A stretch of DNA of 64,000 nt from Leptolyngbya sp. SIO1E4 (GTDB lineage: Bacteria; Cyanobacteriota; Cyanobacteriia; Phormidesmidales; Phormidesmidaceae). The position numbers and the translations under genes are program-made. Location of the stretch: assembly GCA_010672825.2 (NCBI GenBank), contig JAAHFU020000007.1:1-64000 (forward strand), given 5' to 3'. Every line of letters starts with the position of its first letter. Position 1 is the stretch's first letter. Of the stretch, positions 8,394-18,168 are shown piece by piece. The notes beneath the pieces were generated by a model, which saw only the letters and a list, made by a program, of their open reading frames with translations, had not been told where the DNA came from and made no database searches.

Positions 8394-11300
8394 TTACTCC
8401 AAAATGGCGCTCTTGTTGAGCTCAATCAATTGCTTAAAGGCGTCATTGTCGAGTTCTGTGAGCCAGGACTCATCAGCGCCAACGATCGCACCAGCCAGCT
8501 TTTTCTTATCTTCAATCATCTGATCAATACGCTCTTCCAGCGTCCCCATGGCGACGAACTTGTGGACAAAGACATTTTTTTGTTGGCCAATGCGGAAGGC
8601 GCGATCGGTGGCCTGGTCTTCAACGGCAGGGTTCCACCAGCGATCAAAATGAAATACGTGGTTGGCTTTGGTCAACGTAATGCCGACCCCTGCCGCTTTC
8701 AGAGACAGCACAAAAATAGAGGGGTCGGTTTCCGGATCCTGGAACTCGCTAATCATCTGTTCCCGTTTCTTGCGATGGGTGCCGCCGTGAATGTAGTAGG
8801 TGTTGTAGTGGCGGGTGTAGCGCAGGTGAGAGTCTAAAGCATCACCAATCTCACGAAACTGGCTGAACACTAGAGCGCTCTCCCCTTCTTCGACAACTTC
8901 ATCCAGCATTTCGAGGAGGCGGCTAAGTTTGTGGGAGCGCTCAGCTGTGAACTCACTCTCGTCTTGCAGGAACTGGCGGGGGTGGTTGCAGATTTGCTTC
9001 AGTTTAGTCAACGTCGCCAGAATTAACCCTTTGCGCTGAATGCCCTCAGCCTGCTCTATCTGCTCGGTAACGTCTTTGAGTACCGCCTCGTAGAGTGAAG
9101 CTTGCTCTTTGGTGAGATTGCAGAAGAGCTTTTGTTCCACTTTATCGGGCAGATCTTTGATGATGGACTGATCCGTCTTCACCCGTCTCAGAATAAAAGG
9201 TTCTACCAGCTTTTTGAGGGTGGCGGAGCGGGTCGGGCTATTGTTTTTCTGGATGGGCACCTCGAACTGCTTGCGAAACTGGCTCTGGGTGCCCAAGTAG
9301 CCCGGATTCAAAAAGTTGAAAATCGACCACAGGTCGAGCAATCGGTTTTCGACGGGGGTGCCGGTCAGGGCCAGTCGATGGTGAGCGTTGAGCTTCAGAA
9401 TCGCTTTGGTCTGAGCCGTTTTAGGGTTTTTAATGTTCTGGGCTTCATCTAGTACAAGGCGGTGCCAGGTGACCTCGGTAAGCAACTTGGCATCTTTACG
9501 GGCCAGGGTGAAAGAGGTAATCACCACGTCGTGGGTGCGGCAGAGGGCTTTAAAGTTTTTGGAGTCTTTTGGGCGATCGCCCCCATGGTGCACAGCTACC
9601 GTTAAATGCGGCGCAAACTTATGCAGTTCGTGGTACCAGTTACCCACGACAGAGGTCGGCGCAATCAGCAGGGTGGGAGGAATTTGTTTAGCCCCTGCCT
9701 CGGTTGCGATCTCCCGCTCTTGCACCAGTCGAGCAATGACTTGAACCGTCTTCCCCAGCCCCATGTCGTCAGCCAGGCAGCCGTTGAGACCTAGATTTTC
9801 CAGATAGTGCAGCCAGGAGAGTCCACGTTTTTGATAGTCTCGCAGGGTGCCCTGCAGGTCATTGGGGTCAGGGGTGATATCCAGGCGACTCTTGTCGTTG
9901 AGCTGGCCCAGCATGGTTGCCAGGGTTTCATCACGATCAAAGTCCACCGTGAGGTCGTCCGCTTCCCCCGTGGTTAGTCGCATAAAATCTAGCAGGCTCA
10001 TTTCTGGATTTTCTGTCTGCTGCTGTTTCCAGAAGTCCAGCATTTGCTGCATTTTCTCGCGATCTAGCTCCATCCACTGACCGCGAAACTGCACCAGCAG
10101 CGATTTAGCCTGCACCAGCTGCTGCCATTCCGGTTCACTCACAGGCTGATCGCCAATGGACAGCGTGTACTGGTATTGCACCAACGTTTCGAAGGAAAAA
10201 TAGCCCTTGGCCTTGTCGTTGCCGCCGAGGGATTTGCCCTTGGCTTTGAGTCGCACCCTAGCCCGCTGTCGCCCTTTCGGTGTCCACCAGGCGGGCACGA
10301 TCACCTTATAGCCAGCATCCTCCAACACCCAGGCAGATTCTTTGAGGAAAGTAAACGCCGTATCTAAATCGACAAAGATGCCGACCGGCTCGTCCGTTTC
10401 TAAGCCTTGCCAAAACTTGGGATAAATGCGGGCGGCATAGCCCAGGTTCATCAACAGGTGCTGCTCAAAGTTTTGACCAAACTGTTTCCGCAGTTCCTGT
10501 TGTTGTGAACCGCGCAGTCGCCAAAAGTCGAGCAGCGAAACTCTCAGGGAGGGATCGTGTTTCGGGGCCACTTGAAACTGGATCTGCCAGGCGTCTTCAG
10601 GTTTGAGGGGTTCCTCTAATTTGAAACAGATGTGGAAGGGAGCGGCGGTTTCAGAGCGGCTAATGCGATCGCGCCACCCTTGCCACTGCTGATATTTTTC
10701 CAGAACCGCATGGGTACCCTGGGTCGGAGATTTAAGATTTTGGCTCAGGCAGTCTTGAACCAGAGAGTTTTCAACTTTTTTGAGGAAGGTTTGGGGCAGC
10801 AATGTTGTCCGCACCAGATCAGTTACCCAGCTTTCTGAAAAATGTCGAAGCAAGGTTTTACGATCATACAGAGTGGGTGTTTCGGGTGGATCTGTAAACC
10901 CAGCTACGCAGAGAGCGGGCATATAGTCTACGTGAGCGGTGAGGTCAGCTGCGTAGCGATCGCCCACAATGTCCCAGCCTGGATAAAGCTCAAAGGTATC
11001 CTCAGGTGTTGGAGTACCTGTTTTTTTCTTTTTAGAGTTAGAGGCGGCAGATTTAGAGGCGGCTTTTGACTGGCGGGGGTTACCCGAACGCCCAGACCTG
11101 ACTGCTGCCAAGCGCCGATACTTCAGGGCTGGAATGTACTGATCTCTGAGGATCACCTGCTTCAACGTTTGGGTGTAGTGATACCAAAACAGCAGGTCAG
11201 GCCCGAGTTGAATCTCGGCCAGATTATAGCGGGTAATAAAGTGCAGCTCATTGAGCACGCTGACGATGCTCGTATTGTCTGGAATTGAGTAGCAGTCTAC

Positions 11301-11630
11301 TTGCCAAAACTGCCAGGTAAACGTTTCGGGGCTTTCAGTTTCTAAGTAACGGGAAAGTTCCAGGGAGGGTAACGGCTGGTCATCGGCTGTCGGCAGCAGA
11401 AAGTATTGTGGGGTAATCAAGTCCTCTAGTTTTCGGAAACCCAGCGATTTTAGACCCAGTTCATCCGCCAGAACCGGAACCAAATCGGGCTCAAACAGAT
11501 GTCGGGGGTGATAGTCGTTAGAACGACGACGGCGACTTTTCTGATCCGTTTCAACCCAGAGGTAAAACGTACCAGTTTGAATAAACGCGTCCGTTGCTTG
11601 GGGGATCCAGGTTCCGTGGAGAATCTTCAT
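8394..11630 (-). CDS. SNF2-family ATP-dependent helicase/translocase with DUF3670 N-terminus
   Basis: A 1078-residue SF2 translocase. The first 550 residues are the SNF2-associated bacterial region (DUF3670-like), with a short Lys/Ser-rich low-complexity linker near 190-210. The ATPase core has motif I DDMGLGKT (about 618-625), motif II DEAQ (about 727-730), motif III LTGTPVENRLLDLWS, then the helicase-C half with LVFSQF, SLKAAGVGITLT and DRAFRIGQ. All key residues are present. It would use ATP to remodel duplex-protein complexes; bacterial relatives are tied to transcription recycling or repair. The SWIM gene follows 5 bp downstream. Full length, no frameshift. Confidence 0.93.
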   Translation of the reverse strand: MKILHGTWIPQATDAFIQTGTFYLWVETDQKSRRRRSNDYHPRHLFEPDLVPVLADELGLKSLGFRKLEDLITPQYFLLPTADDQPLPSLELSRYLETESPETFTWQFWQVDCYSIPDNTSIVSVLNELHFITRYNLAEIQLGPDLLFWYHYTQTLKQVILRDQYIPALKYRRLAAVRSGRSGNPRQSKAASKSAASNSKKKKTGTPTPEDTFELYPGWDIVGDRYAADLTAHVDYMPALCVAGFTDPPETPTLYDRKTLLRHFSESWVTDLVRTTLLPQTFLKKVENSLVQDCLSQNLKSPTQGTHAVLEKYQQWQGWRDRISRSETAAPFHICFKLEEPLKPEDAWQIQFQVAPKHDPSLRVSLLDFWRLRGSQQQELRKQFGQNFEQHLLMNLGYAARIYPKFWQGLETDEPVGIFVDLDTAFTFLKESAWVLEDAGYKVIVPAWWTPKGRQRARVRLKAKGKSLGGNDKAKGYFSFETLVQYQYTLSIGDQPVSEPEWQQLVQAKSLLVQFRGQWMELDREKMQQMLDFWKQQQTENPEMSLLDFMRLTTGEADDLTVDFDRDETLATMLGQLNDKSRLDITPDPNDLQGTLRDYQKRGLSWLHYLENLGLNGCLADDMGLGKTVQVIARLVQEREIATEAGAKQIPPTLLIAPTSVVGNWYHELHKFAPHLTVAVHHGGDRPKDSKNFKALCRTHDVVITSFTLARKDAKLLTEVTWHRLVLDEAQNIKNPKTAQTKAILKLNAHHRLALTGTPVENRLLDLWSIFNFLNPGYLGTQSQFRKQFEVPIQKNNSPTRSATLKKLVEPFILRRVKTDQSIIKDLPDKVEQKLFCNLTKEQASLYEAVLKDVTEQIEQAEGIQRKGLILATLTKLKQICNHPRQFLQDESEFTAERSHKLSRLLEMLDEVVEEGESALVFSQFREIGDALDSHLRYTRHYNTYYIHGGTHRKKREQMISEFQDPETDPSIFVLSLKAAGVGITLTKANHVFHFDRWWNPAVEDQATDRAFRIGQQKNVFVHKFVAMGTLEERIDQMIEDKKKLAGAIVGADESWLTELDNDAFKQLIELNKSAILE

Positions 11631-11697
11631 TGTCGCCCTCTACGATGGCTAGAAAGGATTGCGACAAGTGCGGCAAGGTTATTGATTATACGACCTT

Positions 11698-11742
11698 TAA
11701 AAAACCATCCACCTCAGCGCTTAAGCTGCCGAAATGGATGGT
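11698..11742 (-). terminator. Rho-independent terminator of glycogen phosphorylase gene
   Basis: Read on the minus strand, ACCATCCA (11742-11735) pairs with TGGATGGT (11711-11704) to form an 8-bp stem. It is followed at once by a run of six T residues. It lies about 45 bp beyond the stop at 11788 and before the helicase gene, so glgP and the helicase are likely separate transcripts. Confidence 0.7.
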
Positions 11743-11787
11743 CTTAAGGGGGCGGCGCGTGCTAGGGGCAGCGTGGCCCTGAAGGAT

Positions 11788-14436
11788 TTAGTTGGCGATC
11801 GCAGCCGGTTCGATAGGTGGAACCACATTAGAGATTCCGGCCACGACATTGATCTTCACTTCATCGGGTTGCGCCCATAACACCAGCTTGGGATCAAACG
11901 GGCTGTTGAGATAGCGATGCTTCGGAAGCATCCGCAGAGACAGCCCTTGCAAACCGCTGCTGGTGTAATTGAGATTCACCGCGTAGCAACTGCGCCCCTG
12001 CGGATCTTGACCCCGATAGGCCATGGGAATGGCGGTGCCGCTATGCATTTCGCCATCCACCTGAACGGTGCCTTGATAAAGCTCCACCTGCACGTCTTCG
12101 TGGGTAAGCTGCCCCAGGTTAATGCTGGTAGTTACCTCAAAGGGCTGGTTGACCTGTAACTCACCGGGGGCGGCAATGTTAACTTCTGCGATGCGACAGT
12201 CATACCAGTGCTCAATCAGCCGAGTCTGCCAGGCGGCAAGCTCCTTAGCCGGTTCAAACTGGTTGGCAATCATCTGACCAAGGCGGTTGCTGGTCGGGAA
12301 ATACCCCCGTCGAGCATATTCCTTGACCATGCGCGCGGTATTAAACAAAGGGGTATTGAGGTAAATCGCATCCTTCATTTTGGCGACCCAGCCCCGAGGA
12401 ACGTTATTTTCGTCCCGGTCGTAAAAGAGTGGAACAACTTCCTGCTCAATCAGCTCATACAGGGCGTTGGCCTCTACGTTGTCCTGGTATTCGGGGTCAT
12501 CATAATCTTCCCCAGATCCAATAGACCAGCCAGTGCGGATATAGTCAGCCTCATCCCACCAGCCATCTCGTATGCTCAGGTTGAGGATGCCATTCATCGC
12601 CGCCTTCATGCCGCTGGTGCCAGAGGCTTCTCGGGGGCGACGGGGGTTATTCAACCAAACATCGCAGCCGGCCACCATGGCTCGGGAGGTGTGAATGTCA
12701 TAATTTGGCACAAACACAATGGAGCCTTCTAGCCCCTCATCGCGGGTAAAGTGAATGATTTTGCGAATCAGCTCTTTACCTGGCATGTCTTTGGGATGTG
12801 CTTTACCCGCAATCACAAACTGAACTTGCCGACTATGGTTGCCGCCCGCTGTAATAATTTTGCGAATGCGTTCGACATCCCGCAAGAAGAGGGTGGCCCG
12901 CTTATAGGTGGCAAAGCGACGGGCAAACCCAATGGTCAGCACAGAGGGATCTAGCACCTCTTCCGCTTCCGTGACTTCATGGGGAGAGGCCCCTCGATCC
13001 AAGAAGCTCTGCTTCAGGCGATTGCGCACGTACATCACCAGTTGCGATCTGCACAACTCATGATTGCGCCAGAGTTCTTCGTCAGGAATTGACTTCACCC
13101 GTTCCCATAGGGGATCTTGCGAGCCTGCATTGGACCAATTCGGCCCCAAATAACGGTCATAAAGCTGCTGGGTAGGTTTGGCCACGCAGCTTCTGGCATG
13201 AACTCCATTGGTAATAGAGGTGATCGGAACTTCCTCTATTGGCAGCCCCTGCCAGAGCCCGCCAAACATATCGCGAGACACTGCACCGTGCAGTTTACTC
13301 ACCCCATTCACAAACGTTGCCGTTTTGATGGCTAACACTGCCATGCTGAAGGGAACCGATAAATCTCCGGTGTTTTCGCGCCCCAAAGCCAGAAATTCAT
13401 CATCTGATAGGCCAAACCGTCGGGCATAATGGCCCAGATAATACAAAATCTTGTCAGCCCCAAACAGATCGATCCCTGCTGGTACAGGGGTGTGGGTAGT
13501 GAAGATTTGGCTGGATGTAGCGACCTGAAGAGCCTCTCGGTAAGTCAGCTCTTTGTAGTCCATTAGCATGCGAATCCGCTCTAGGGCCAGGAAGGCGGAG
13601 TGCCCTTCATTCATGTGGTAAGCCGATGGCTTCAGGCCTAAGGCTTCCAACATTCTGACGCCGCCAATCCCCAGCATGATTTCCTGGTGGATGCGCATGT
13701 CAATGTCACCGCCGTAGAGGCGATCGCAAATATCCTGGTCGTATTGAGTATTCAGCTCAATATTGGTGTCCAGCAGATAGAGGGGAACGGTTCCTACCTG
13801 CACTCGCCAAATGCGAGCATAAACCTTTCGCCCTGGGTAATCGACCGAAATCCTGATCTCTGCCCCTTGCTCATCCCGCTCGAGCTGCAGCGGCATGTTG
13901 TAAAAATCATTGATGGGATAGCGCTCTTGTTGCCATCCATCAGCGTTGAGGTACTGGGCAAAATAACCTTCTTGGTAGAGCAGGCCAACCCCAACCAGCG
14001 GTAGGCCCAAATCACTTGCCGATTTCAAGTGATCGCCCGCCAGCACGCCCAATCCTCCGGAATACACAGGCATGCAGGAGGTCAATCCAAACTCCATAGA
14101 GAAATAGGCATAGCACTCGCCCTCTAGCGGTTGAGGGCGATTTTTGTGATACCAAGCTCGTTCTCGGAGGTAGTCCTCCATACGCTGCAGCGCCCTATCA
14201 GTTTGTGCCAAAAACCCTTCGTCTTCGGCGACTTCTTGAAGGCGCTGTTGGCTAATCGTTCCCAACATTAGAAGGGGGTTATAGCGACTGGACTCCCACA
14301 GGTCAGGGTCAAGGCGTCGAAACAAATCAATCGTGTCAACATCCCAGTCCCACTGCAGGTTATGAGCCAGTTTTCTAAGACCTTCTAGCCTAGATGGCAG
14401 CGAGGGAACTACGTTGAAAGTGCGAATAGGCCGCAT
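11788..14436 (-). CDS. glgP: Alpha-glucan (glycogen) phosphorylase, DUF3417 type
   Basis: An 882-residue GT35 enzyme that phosphorolyses alpha-1,4-glucan to glucose-1-phosphate. The N-terminal DUF3417 domain (residues 10-125, LRKLAHNLQWDWDVDTIDLFRRL) marks the short alpha-glucan phosphorylase subfamily. The catalytic part has ACMPVYSGG-like STSCMPVYSGGLGVLAGDHLKSASDLGLP regions and the pyridoxal-phosphate site EASGTSGMKAAMNG with Lys611. The C-terminus (about 770-870) adds a beta-sandwich-like segment. It supplies sugar phosphates from glycogen in the dark. It has its own terminator downstream and a 572-bp spacer upstream. Confidence 0.93.
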   Translation of the reverse strand: MRPIRTFNVVPSLPSRLEGLRKLAHNLQWDWDVDTIDLFRRLDPDLWESSRYNPLLMLGTISQQRLQEVAEDEGFLAQTDRALQRMEDYLRERAWYHKNRPQPLEGECYAYFSMEFGLTSCMPVYSGGLGVLAGDHLKSASDLGLPLVGVGLLYQEGYFAQYLNADGWQQERYPINDFYNMPLQLERDEQGAEIRISVDYPGRKVYARIWRVQVGTVPLYLLDTNIELNTQYDQDICDRLYGGDIDMRIHQEIMLGIGGVRMLEALGLKPSAYHMNEGHSAFLALERIRMLMDYKELTYREALQVATSSQIFTTHTPVPAGIDLFGADKILYYLGHYARRFGLSDDEFLALGRENTGDLSVPFSMAVLAIKTATFVNGVSKLHGAVSRDMFGGLWQGLPIEEVPITSITNGVHARSCVAKPTQQLYDRYLGPNWSNAGSQDPLWERVKSIPDEELWRNHELCRSQLVMYVRNRLKQSFLDRGASPHEVTEAEEVLDPSVLTIGFARRFATYKRATLFLRDVERIRKIITAGGNHSRQVQFVIAGKAHPKDMPGKELIRKIIHFTRDEGLEGSIVFVPNYDIHTSRAMVAGCDVWLNNPRRPREASGTSGMKAAMNGILNLSIRDGWWDEADYIRTGWSIGSGEDYDDPEYQDNVEANALYELIEQEVVPLFYDRDENNVPRGWVAKMKDAIYLNTPLFNTARMVKEYARRGYFPTSNRLGQMIANQFEPAKELAAWQTRLIEHWYDCRIAEVNIAAPGELQVNQPFEVTTSINLGQLTHEDVQVELYQGTVQVDGEMHSGTAIPMAYRGQDPQGRSCYAVNLNYTSSGLQGLSLRMLPKHRYLNSPFDPKLVLWAQPDEVKINVVAGISNVVPPIEPAAIAN

Positions 14437-15008
14437 AAGCAGTTTTTATTTTGCGTCAGAACGATACGCTGTCACAGGTTAATCCGTAGGCAAATGTCTT
14501 CAAGAAAAACCATGTAGCGCTATTGTGGCGTTAAATTATTCGATTCCTAGATCCTTTAATACTCTCTTGGGGATTGCTCCAAATAATGCGCGCTTGGGGA
14601 TTGTTCTAAATCGCCAATGACCTGAGGGGATTTCTCGTTAACAAAATACTGTTGTAGGCAGGTTTTGCTGGTATCTATCGGGGGTTAGCAGTGCATTCTG
14701 GCTAAATCCACCCCAACAAGAGGGATATTTTCTTTCTCGGCAATTATCGCTATCGCCAGTATCGTTGCGGCATTTAGATATCTGAAAGCCTCTCACGGAA
14801 AGTCTCTGATTCTGCCTGCGGCCTGTTGCTTTCTGCCTGTTGCCATACGTTAAGGAACTGCCATCTTCAAGCAAATGCCTGCAAAGGTGCTCTAAAAAGC
14901 ACAAAGGCGCAAGAAGGATACCCCCTCTCACGCCTATTTATCGCCGATTACACCTGCTCATCACGCTAATAGAAGCGCTCCGTGCAGACGATGACGCCGC
15001 CCCTAAAA
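14437..15008. other. Intergenic region with imperfect direct repeat
   Basis: This 572-bp spacer holds the promoter side of glgP and the 3-prime side of the WcaI-like glycosyltransferase gene. I see no convincing gene or RNA in it. The one structure is a 19-bp direct repeat, CTTGGGGATTGCTCCAAAT at 14566-14584 and a copy at 14593-14611 with two substitutions (27-bp period), about 130 bp upstream of glgP. It could be a regulator-binding site. Confidence 0.5.
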
Positions 15009-16328
15009 CTAATGAGAATTAGGCGGCACATTAACGTTGGAGACCGTTTCCGCTGTTGCCAGATGGGGGGTTGGTTCAGACCCGAAGTCTTCCCCCTGTT
15101 GCTTTGCAAGCAACTGCTTAAACAAGGTTTCGTAGCGGTTGAGCGCTTGTTCAAAGGAATATTCATTCAGGGCATGCTGACGTCCCTGTTCGCCCAACTG
15201 AGCAGCCTGATGAGAATTTTCGTACAGCTGCAAGATTGCATTCGAAAGTTCCTTAGGATTCTCAGGCTTGACGACAATTCCCCCCGTACTTGCCCGGACT
15301 GCCTGGGCAGCCGTTCCGTGGGTAGGCACCGCAGCAATAATCGGCCGACCACTGGCCAGTAAAACCTGAGTTTTAGACGGCATGTTAAAGCCGACCACAT
15401 TCTGCTTTTGCATGATCAGGCCCACATCGGCAGCGGCCAGCATTTCTGGAAGTGCTGCTCGGGGCGCAAAGGGCCTTAGAAGCACATTTTCTAAGCCAAG
15501 CTCTTGGCGAAACTCATCGAGTTCTGCAAGTTGGCTTTCTTCACCCACGATGACAAAAACAATGTTGTCAAGATGCGTGAGCTGAGACGCTGCCCGAATA
15601 ACGGTACGAATACCTTGTGTTCGGGCAATGTTGCCAGAGTAAAGCACTACGAATTTGTCGCCCAATCCATTTGCCTGTCGAAAGGCGTTGTCGTACTTAG
15701 GCAGCGGTCGAATAAAGTTAACGTCTACCCAGTTGGAGATTTTCGTGATTTTGCTATCGGGTACGCCTTTGCCCAACAGGTTGGTACGAAACCCTTCAGC
15801 AATTACGCTGATCCGAGTGGCGCTACGATAGGCAAATTTCTCTAAGATTTCAAACGCCCGAATGGCAAGTGGATGAGTCAGCAGTCCAGTCTGAACGGCG
15901 GCTTCGGGGAGGATATCCTGCAGGTTGAGGACGGTTGGGCAGCGATAGAGCACTTTGAGTAAAGCCACCGGTACCGATGCTGGCAGAGAAGGGCTTGTAT
16001 ACAAAATGATGTCAGGTTTCCAGCCTTGTAGAGACTGCAGGAAACTCAAAACTACAAAGCTGCCTTCTAAAAGAACCCGCGCCACCAACCCTGGATTGGG
16101 GCGAATCCAAACGTAGCAACGTTGGATAGAGACCCCATTACGCTCCTCTGTGGTGTACAGCTGCCCACGATAATCGGGATAAATTTTTCTCTCAGGGTAG
16201 TTCGGCATCGCAGTGACGACGCGCACCTCGTGACCTCGTTTAACCAACCCTTCAGCAATCTCAGTCATGAGTGGTGCAATGCCAATCGGCTCGGGGTGGT
16301 AGTTGTAGGAATAAATTAAAATACGCAT
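15009..16328 (-). CDS. WcaI-like family 4 glycosyltransferase
   Basis: A 439-residue GT-B glycosyltransferase that transfers a sugar from a nucleotide donor onto a lipid-linked or polysaccharide acceptor. The N-terminus ILIYSYNYHPEPIGIAPLMTEIAEGLVKRGHEV is typical of the WcaI/colanic-acid group. The Rossmann C-terminal half has VVLYSGNIARTQG, VGEESQ and the donor-binding stretch ALPEMLAAADVGLIMQ, then LASGRPIIAAVP. The expected E-x7-E is replaced by a variant around TGGIVVKPENPKELS. About 35 residues at the C-terminus (after FKQLLAKQ) are low-complexity and probably disordered. It is separated from the sugar operon downstream by the plus-strand CIA30 gene. Confidence 0.88.
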   Translation of the reverse strand: MRILIYSYNYHPEPIGIAPLMTEIAEGLVKRGHEVRVVTAMPNYPERKIYPDYRGQLYTTEERNGVSIQRCYVWIRPNPGLVARVLLEGSFVVLSFLQSLQGWKPDIILYTSPSLPASVPVALLKVLYRCPTVLNLQDILPEAAVQTGLLTHPLAIRAFEILEKFAYRSATRISVIAEGFRTNLLGKGVPDSKITKISNWVDVNFIRPLPKYDNAFRQANGLGDKFVVLYSGNIARTQGIRTVIRAASQLTHLDNIVFVIVGEESQLAELDEFRQELGLENVLLRPFAPRAALPEMLAAADVGLIMQKQNVVGFNMPSKTQVLLASGRPIIAAVPTHGTAAQAVRASTGGIVVKPENPKELSNAILQLYENSHQAAQLGEQGRQHALNEYSFEQALNRYETLFKQLLAKQQGEDFGSEPTPHLATAETVSNVNVPPNSH

Positions 16329-16842
16329 AAATACTTCACGTCACTCAATAACGGATTCTCAGGGGCAATTTGGGCAACGTTCTCTCGTGAGTTGTCGGCA
16401 CTTCACGGAGCAGGCATCGTCACCTTACCTCTAATCCCCGTAGCTGTGCAGGTTGAGAACGCAAGCACTACGTTAGATATACACCGTCAGAATGTGATCG
16501 ACTCAGCCGCCTCAGACAATCTTTATCGGAAATCAAAACTCGAATAAAGATATTGAGAAGTGCATTCTTCGCAGGGCCTTGATTTTTCTATGGTTCCCTT
16601 AATGATCCTCAAAAATTAGCGTTACTGCTGAAGTCCTAATGGTTTGAGTATGACCTCGGGATTGAAAGAGAGGGTGAAAAATCGCTAAGAACCCGCGTTC
16701 TTGGTAGACCCTGCGGGGGGTGGCCAGGGCAAGCCAACGGGCTGCCCGACTGAGCCAGGTTGCTTACGCTAGAGTAATGACAGTAGTTTTCAGGCAGGCT
16801 GCTTTTAAAGCCACTGAGCTTGAGAGCAGATGAAACGCTTGT
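16329..16842. other. Intergenic region between divergent genes
   Basis: This 514-bp spacer separates the divergent glycosyltransferase and CIA30 genes and must contain both promoters. A small perfect hairpin (AAGAAC 16687-16692, GTTCTT 16697-16702) lies 140 bp before the CIA30 start. I see no gene or RNA in it. Confidence 0.4.
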
Positions 16843-17949
16843 ATGTCAACGTCTACTGATTCTTGGAACCCCTTAAAACTGTTAGAAACCCTAACCTTCT
16901 TTGGGGAAATTCCGTTTGTGGGTAATGTTCGTTGGTTACAGCAAATGTTGGGAGCAACCCCAAATCCCCAGGCTCCTCTAGCCATCAATATGCAGCCGTC
17001 CTCTTCAGTGGTGCTGAGAGCCCAGGATTTGTCTGTGGTAGAGCCTGTTCGGGCTGTGCTGAGTGAGCGAGGAATCTCGACACGAGCGCCCCTCACCCTT
17101 ATGGATCCCGCTCTGCCCGATGCGGCCTCCCAGCGTATTGTTAATACTTCCGCCATCGTCTGGGTCGGAACACCTGGAGATGAGGCGCACCTAAGCGCTG
17201 AAGCTGAGGCGATCGCCCCCTCAGTAGCGAGTGAAGAGTACAGTTTGTTTGGCTTTGACTCGACTGGAGCAGCCTTGGCCGGAGAGTTTTGGGGAGCCGT
17301 TGACGATGTTGTGATGGGTGGGGTCAGTGCGAGTGGGTTAAGTCTGCTGCCTGGATATGCTCGCTTTTCTGGCACCGTTTCTACCGCGAATTCTGGAGGG
17401 TTTGCCTCTGTTCGAACGCGCAATTTTGAGCCCCCTTTTAACTTAGCTGACTGGCAGGGGCTGCGTTTGGCCTTGAGAGGCGATGGTCAACGCTATAAGG
17501 TTATTCTTCGCAACAGTAGCAATTGGGACAGCGCTGCCTACTGTGTTTCTGTCGATACTGAGGCGGATCAATGGTTGAGTATTGATTTGCCTTTCTCGGC
17601 TCTGAAACCAACGTTTCGCGCGCGCACTCAACCGACTGCCCCGCCTCTGAACCCCAGTAGTGTTTGCTCTTTCCAACTCATGCTCAGCAAGTTTGAGTAT
17701 GACGGAGAGAAAAACCTCCACTTTCGCCCCGGCACTTTTTCGTTAGATGTCCGTTCTATCGGGGTTTATCGCAGGGCAGCCGCGCCATTACTGGTGGCGA
17801 TCGCCGCATCATCTGCCCAAGCCACTGCTTACACGACGCTGCTGGCACAAAGCGGACTTGCTCATCAAGTAGTAGAGATGCAGGATACACAAAAATTGTC
17901 GGATGATATCAGTCAGATTTTGACGGCCCCCTCCTCCCATAAGTCCTGA
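16843..17949 (+). CDS. CIA30 family protein with reduced N-terminal part
   Basis: A 368-residue protein. Residues about 134-308 are a CIA30 domain (LFGFDSTG, GAVDDVVMGGVSASG, GFASVRTRNFEPPFNLADWQGLRL, and a terminal SLDVRSIGVY), a galactose-binding-like beta-sandwich named after the complex I assembly factor. Cyanobacterial relatives often carry an NAD(P)-binding SDR domain before CIA30. Here the leader LETLTFFGEIPFVGNVRWLQ is kept, but no GxxGxxG nucleotide loop is visible in the 90 residues that follow, so the SDR domain looks largely deleted or decayed. Function is not established; a role in photosynthetic or respiratory complex assembly is plausible. Its 3-prime end abuts a possible transposase remnant. 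Confidence 0.8.
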   Translation: MSTSTDSWNPLKLLETLTFFGEIPFVGNVRWLQQMLGATPNPQAPLAINMQPSSSVVLRAQDLSVVEPVRAVLSERGISTRAPLTLMDPALPDAASQRIVNTSAIVWVGTPGDEAHLSAEAEAIAPSVASEEYSLFGFDSTGAALAGEFWGAVDDVVMGGVSASGLSLLPGYARFSGTVSTANSGGFASVRTRNFEPPFNLADWQGLRLALRGDGQRYKVILRNSSNWDSAAYCVSVDTEADQWLSIDLPFSALKPTFRARTQPTAPPLNPSSVCSFQLMLSKFEYDGEKNLHFRPGTFSLDVRSIGVYRRAAAPLLVAIAASSAQATAYTTLLAQSGLAHQVVEMQDTQKLSDDISQILTAPSSHKS

Positions 17950-18075
17950 AGAAAACACTGAAAGACCTTTGCAAGTCAACTGTGCGTGGTCGACCGGTGG
18001 GTTTGGGGGCAGGTAGTGCGAAGCCAGCACGTCCCACTGAGCTGGAGTCAGGTCAGTGGCGTGGGCTAGAGTCAT
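17949..18075 (-). pseudogene. Possible IS4/IS5-type transposase N-terminal remnant
   Basis: Read on the minus strand from ATG 18075, the frame gives ATDLTPAQWDVLASHYLPPNPP. This resembles the conserved opening of IS5-group transposases (typically DLTDAQWxxLxPLLPPPKP). After about 30 residues the similarity ends and the frame runs into the 3-prime end of the CIA30 gene. No inverted repeats or further transposase domains are visible. Most likely a decayed insertion-sequence end, but the match is short. Confidence 0.4.
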
Positions 18076-18168
18076 GGCTTTCCAGAGGGCTGAGGTGTTG
18101 ATTTCAGCCTAGACGCCAGAAAACCTTTCTTGAATACGGGTGCTCTTGACTACTTTTCCAATATCCTC

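Noticed and set aside
11645-11782. Short plus-strand frame starting MARKDCDKCGK with one CxxC
   Set aside because: Only 46 codons, overlaps the glgP terminator and has no further zinc-site or family pattern.
14638-14931. 97-codon minus-strand frame in the glgP upstream spacer
   Set aside because: No motif, no ribosome-binding site and composition like non-coding DNA.
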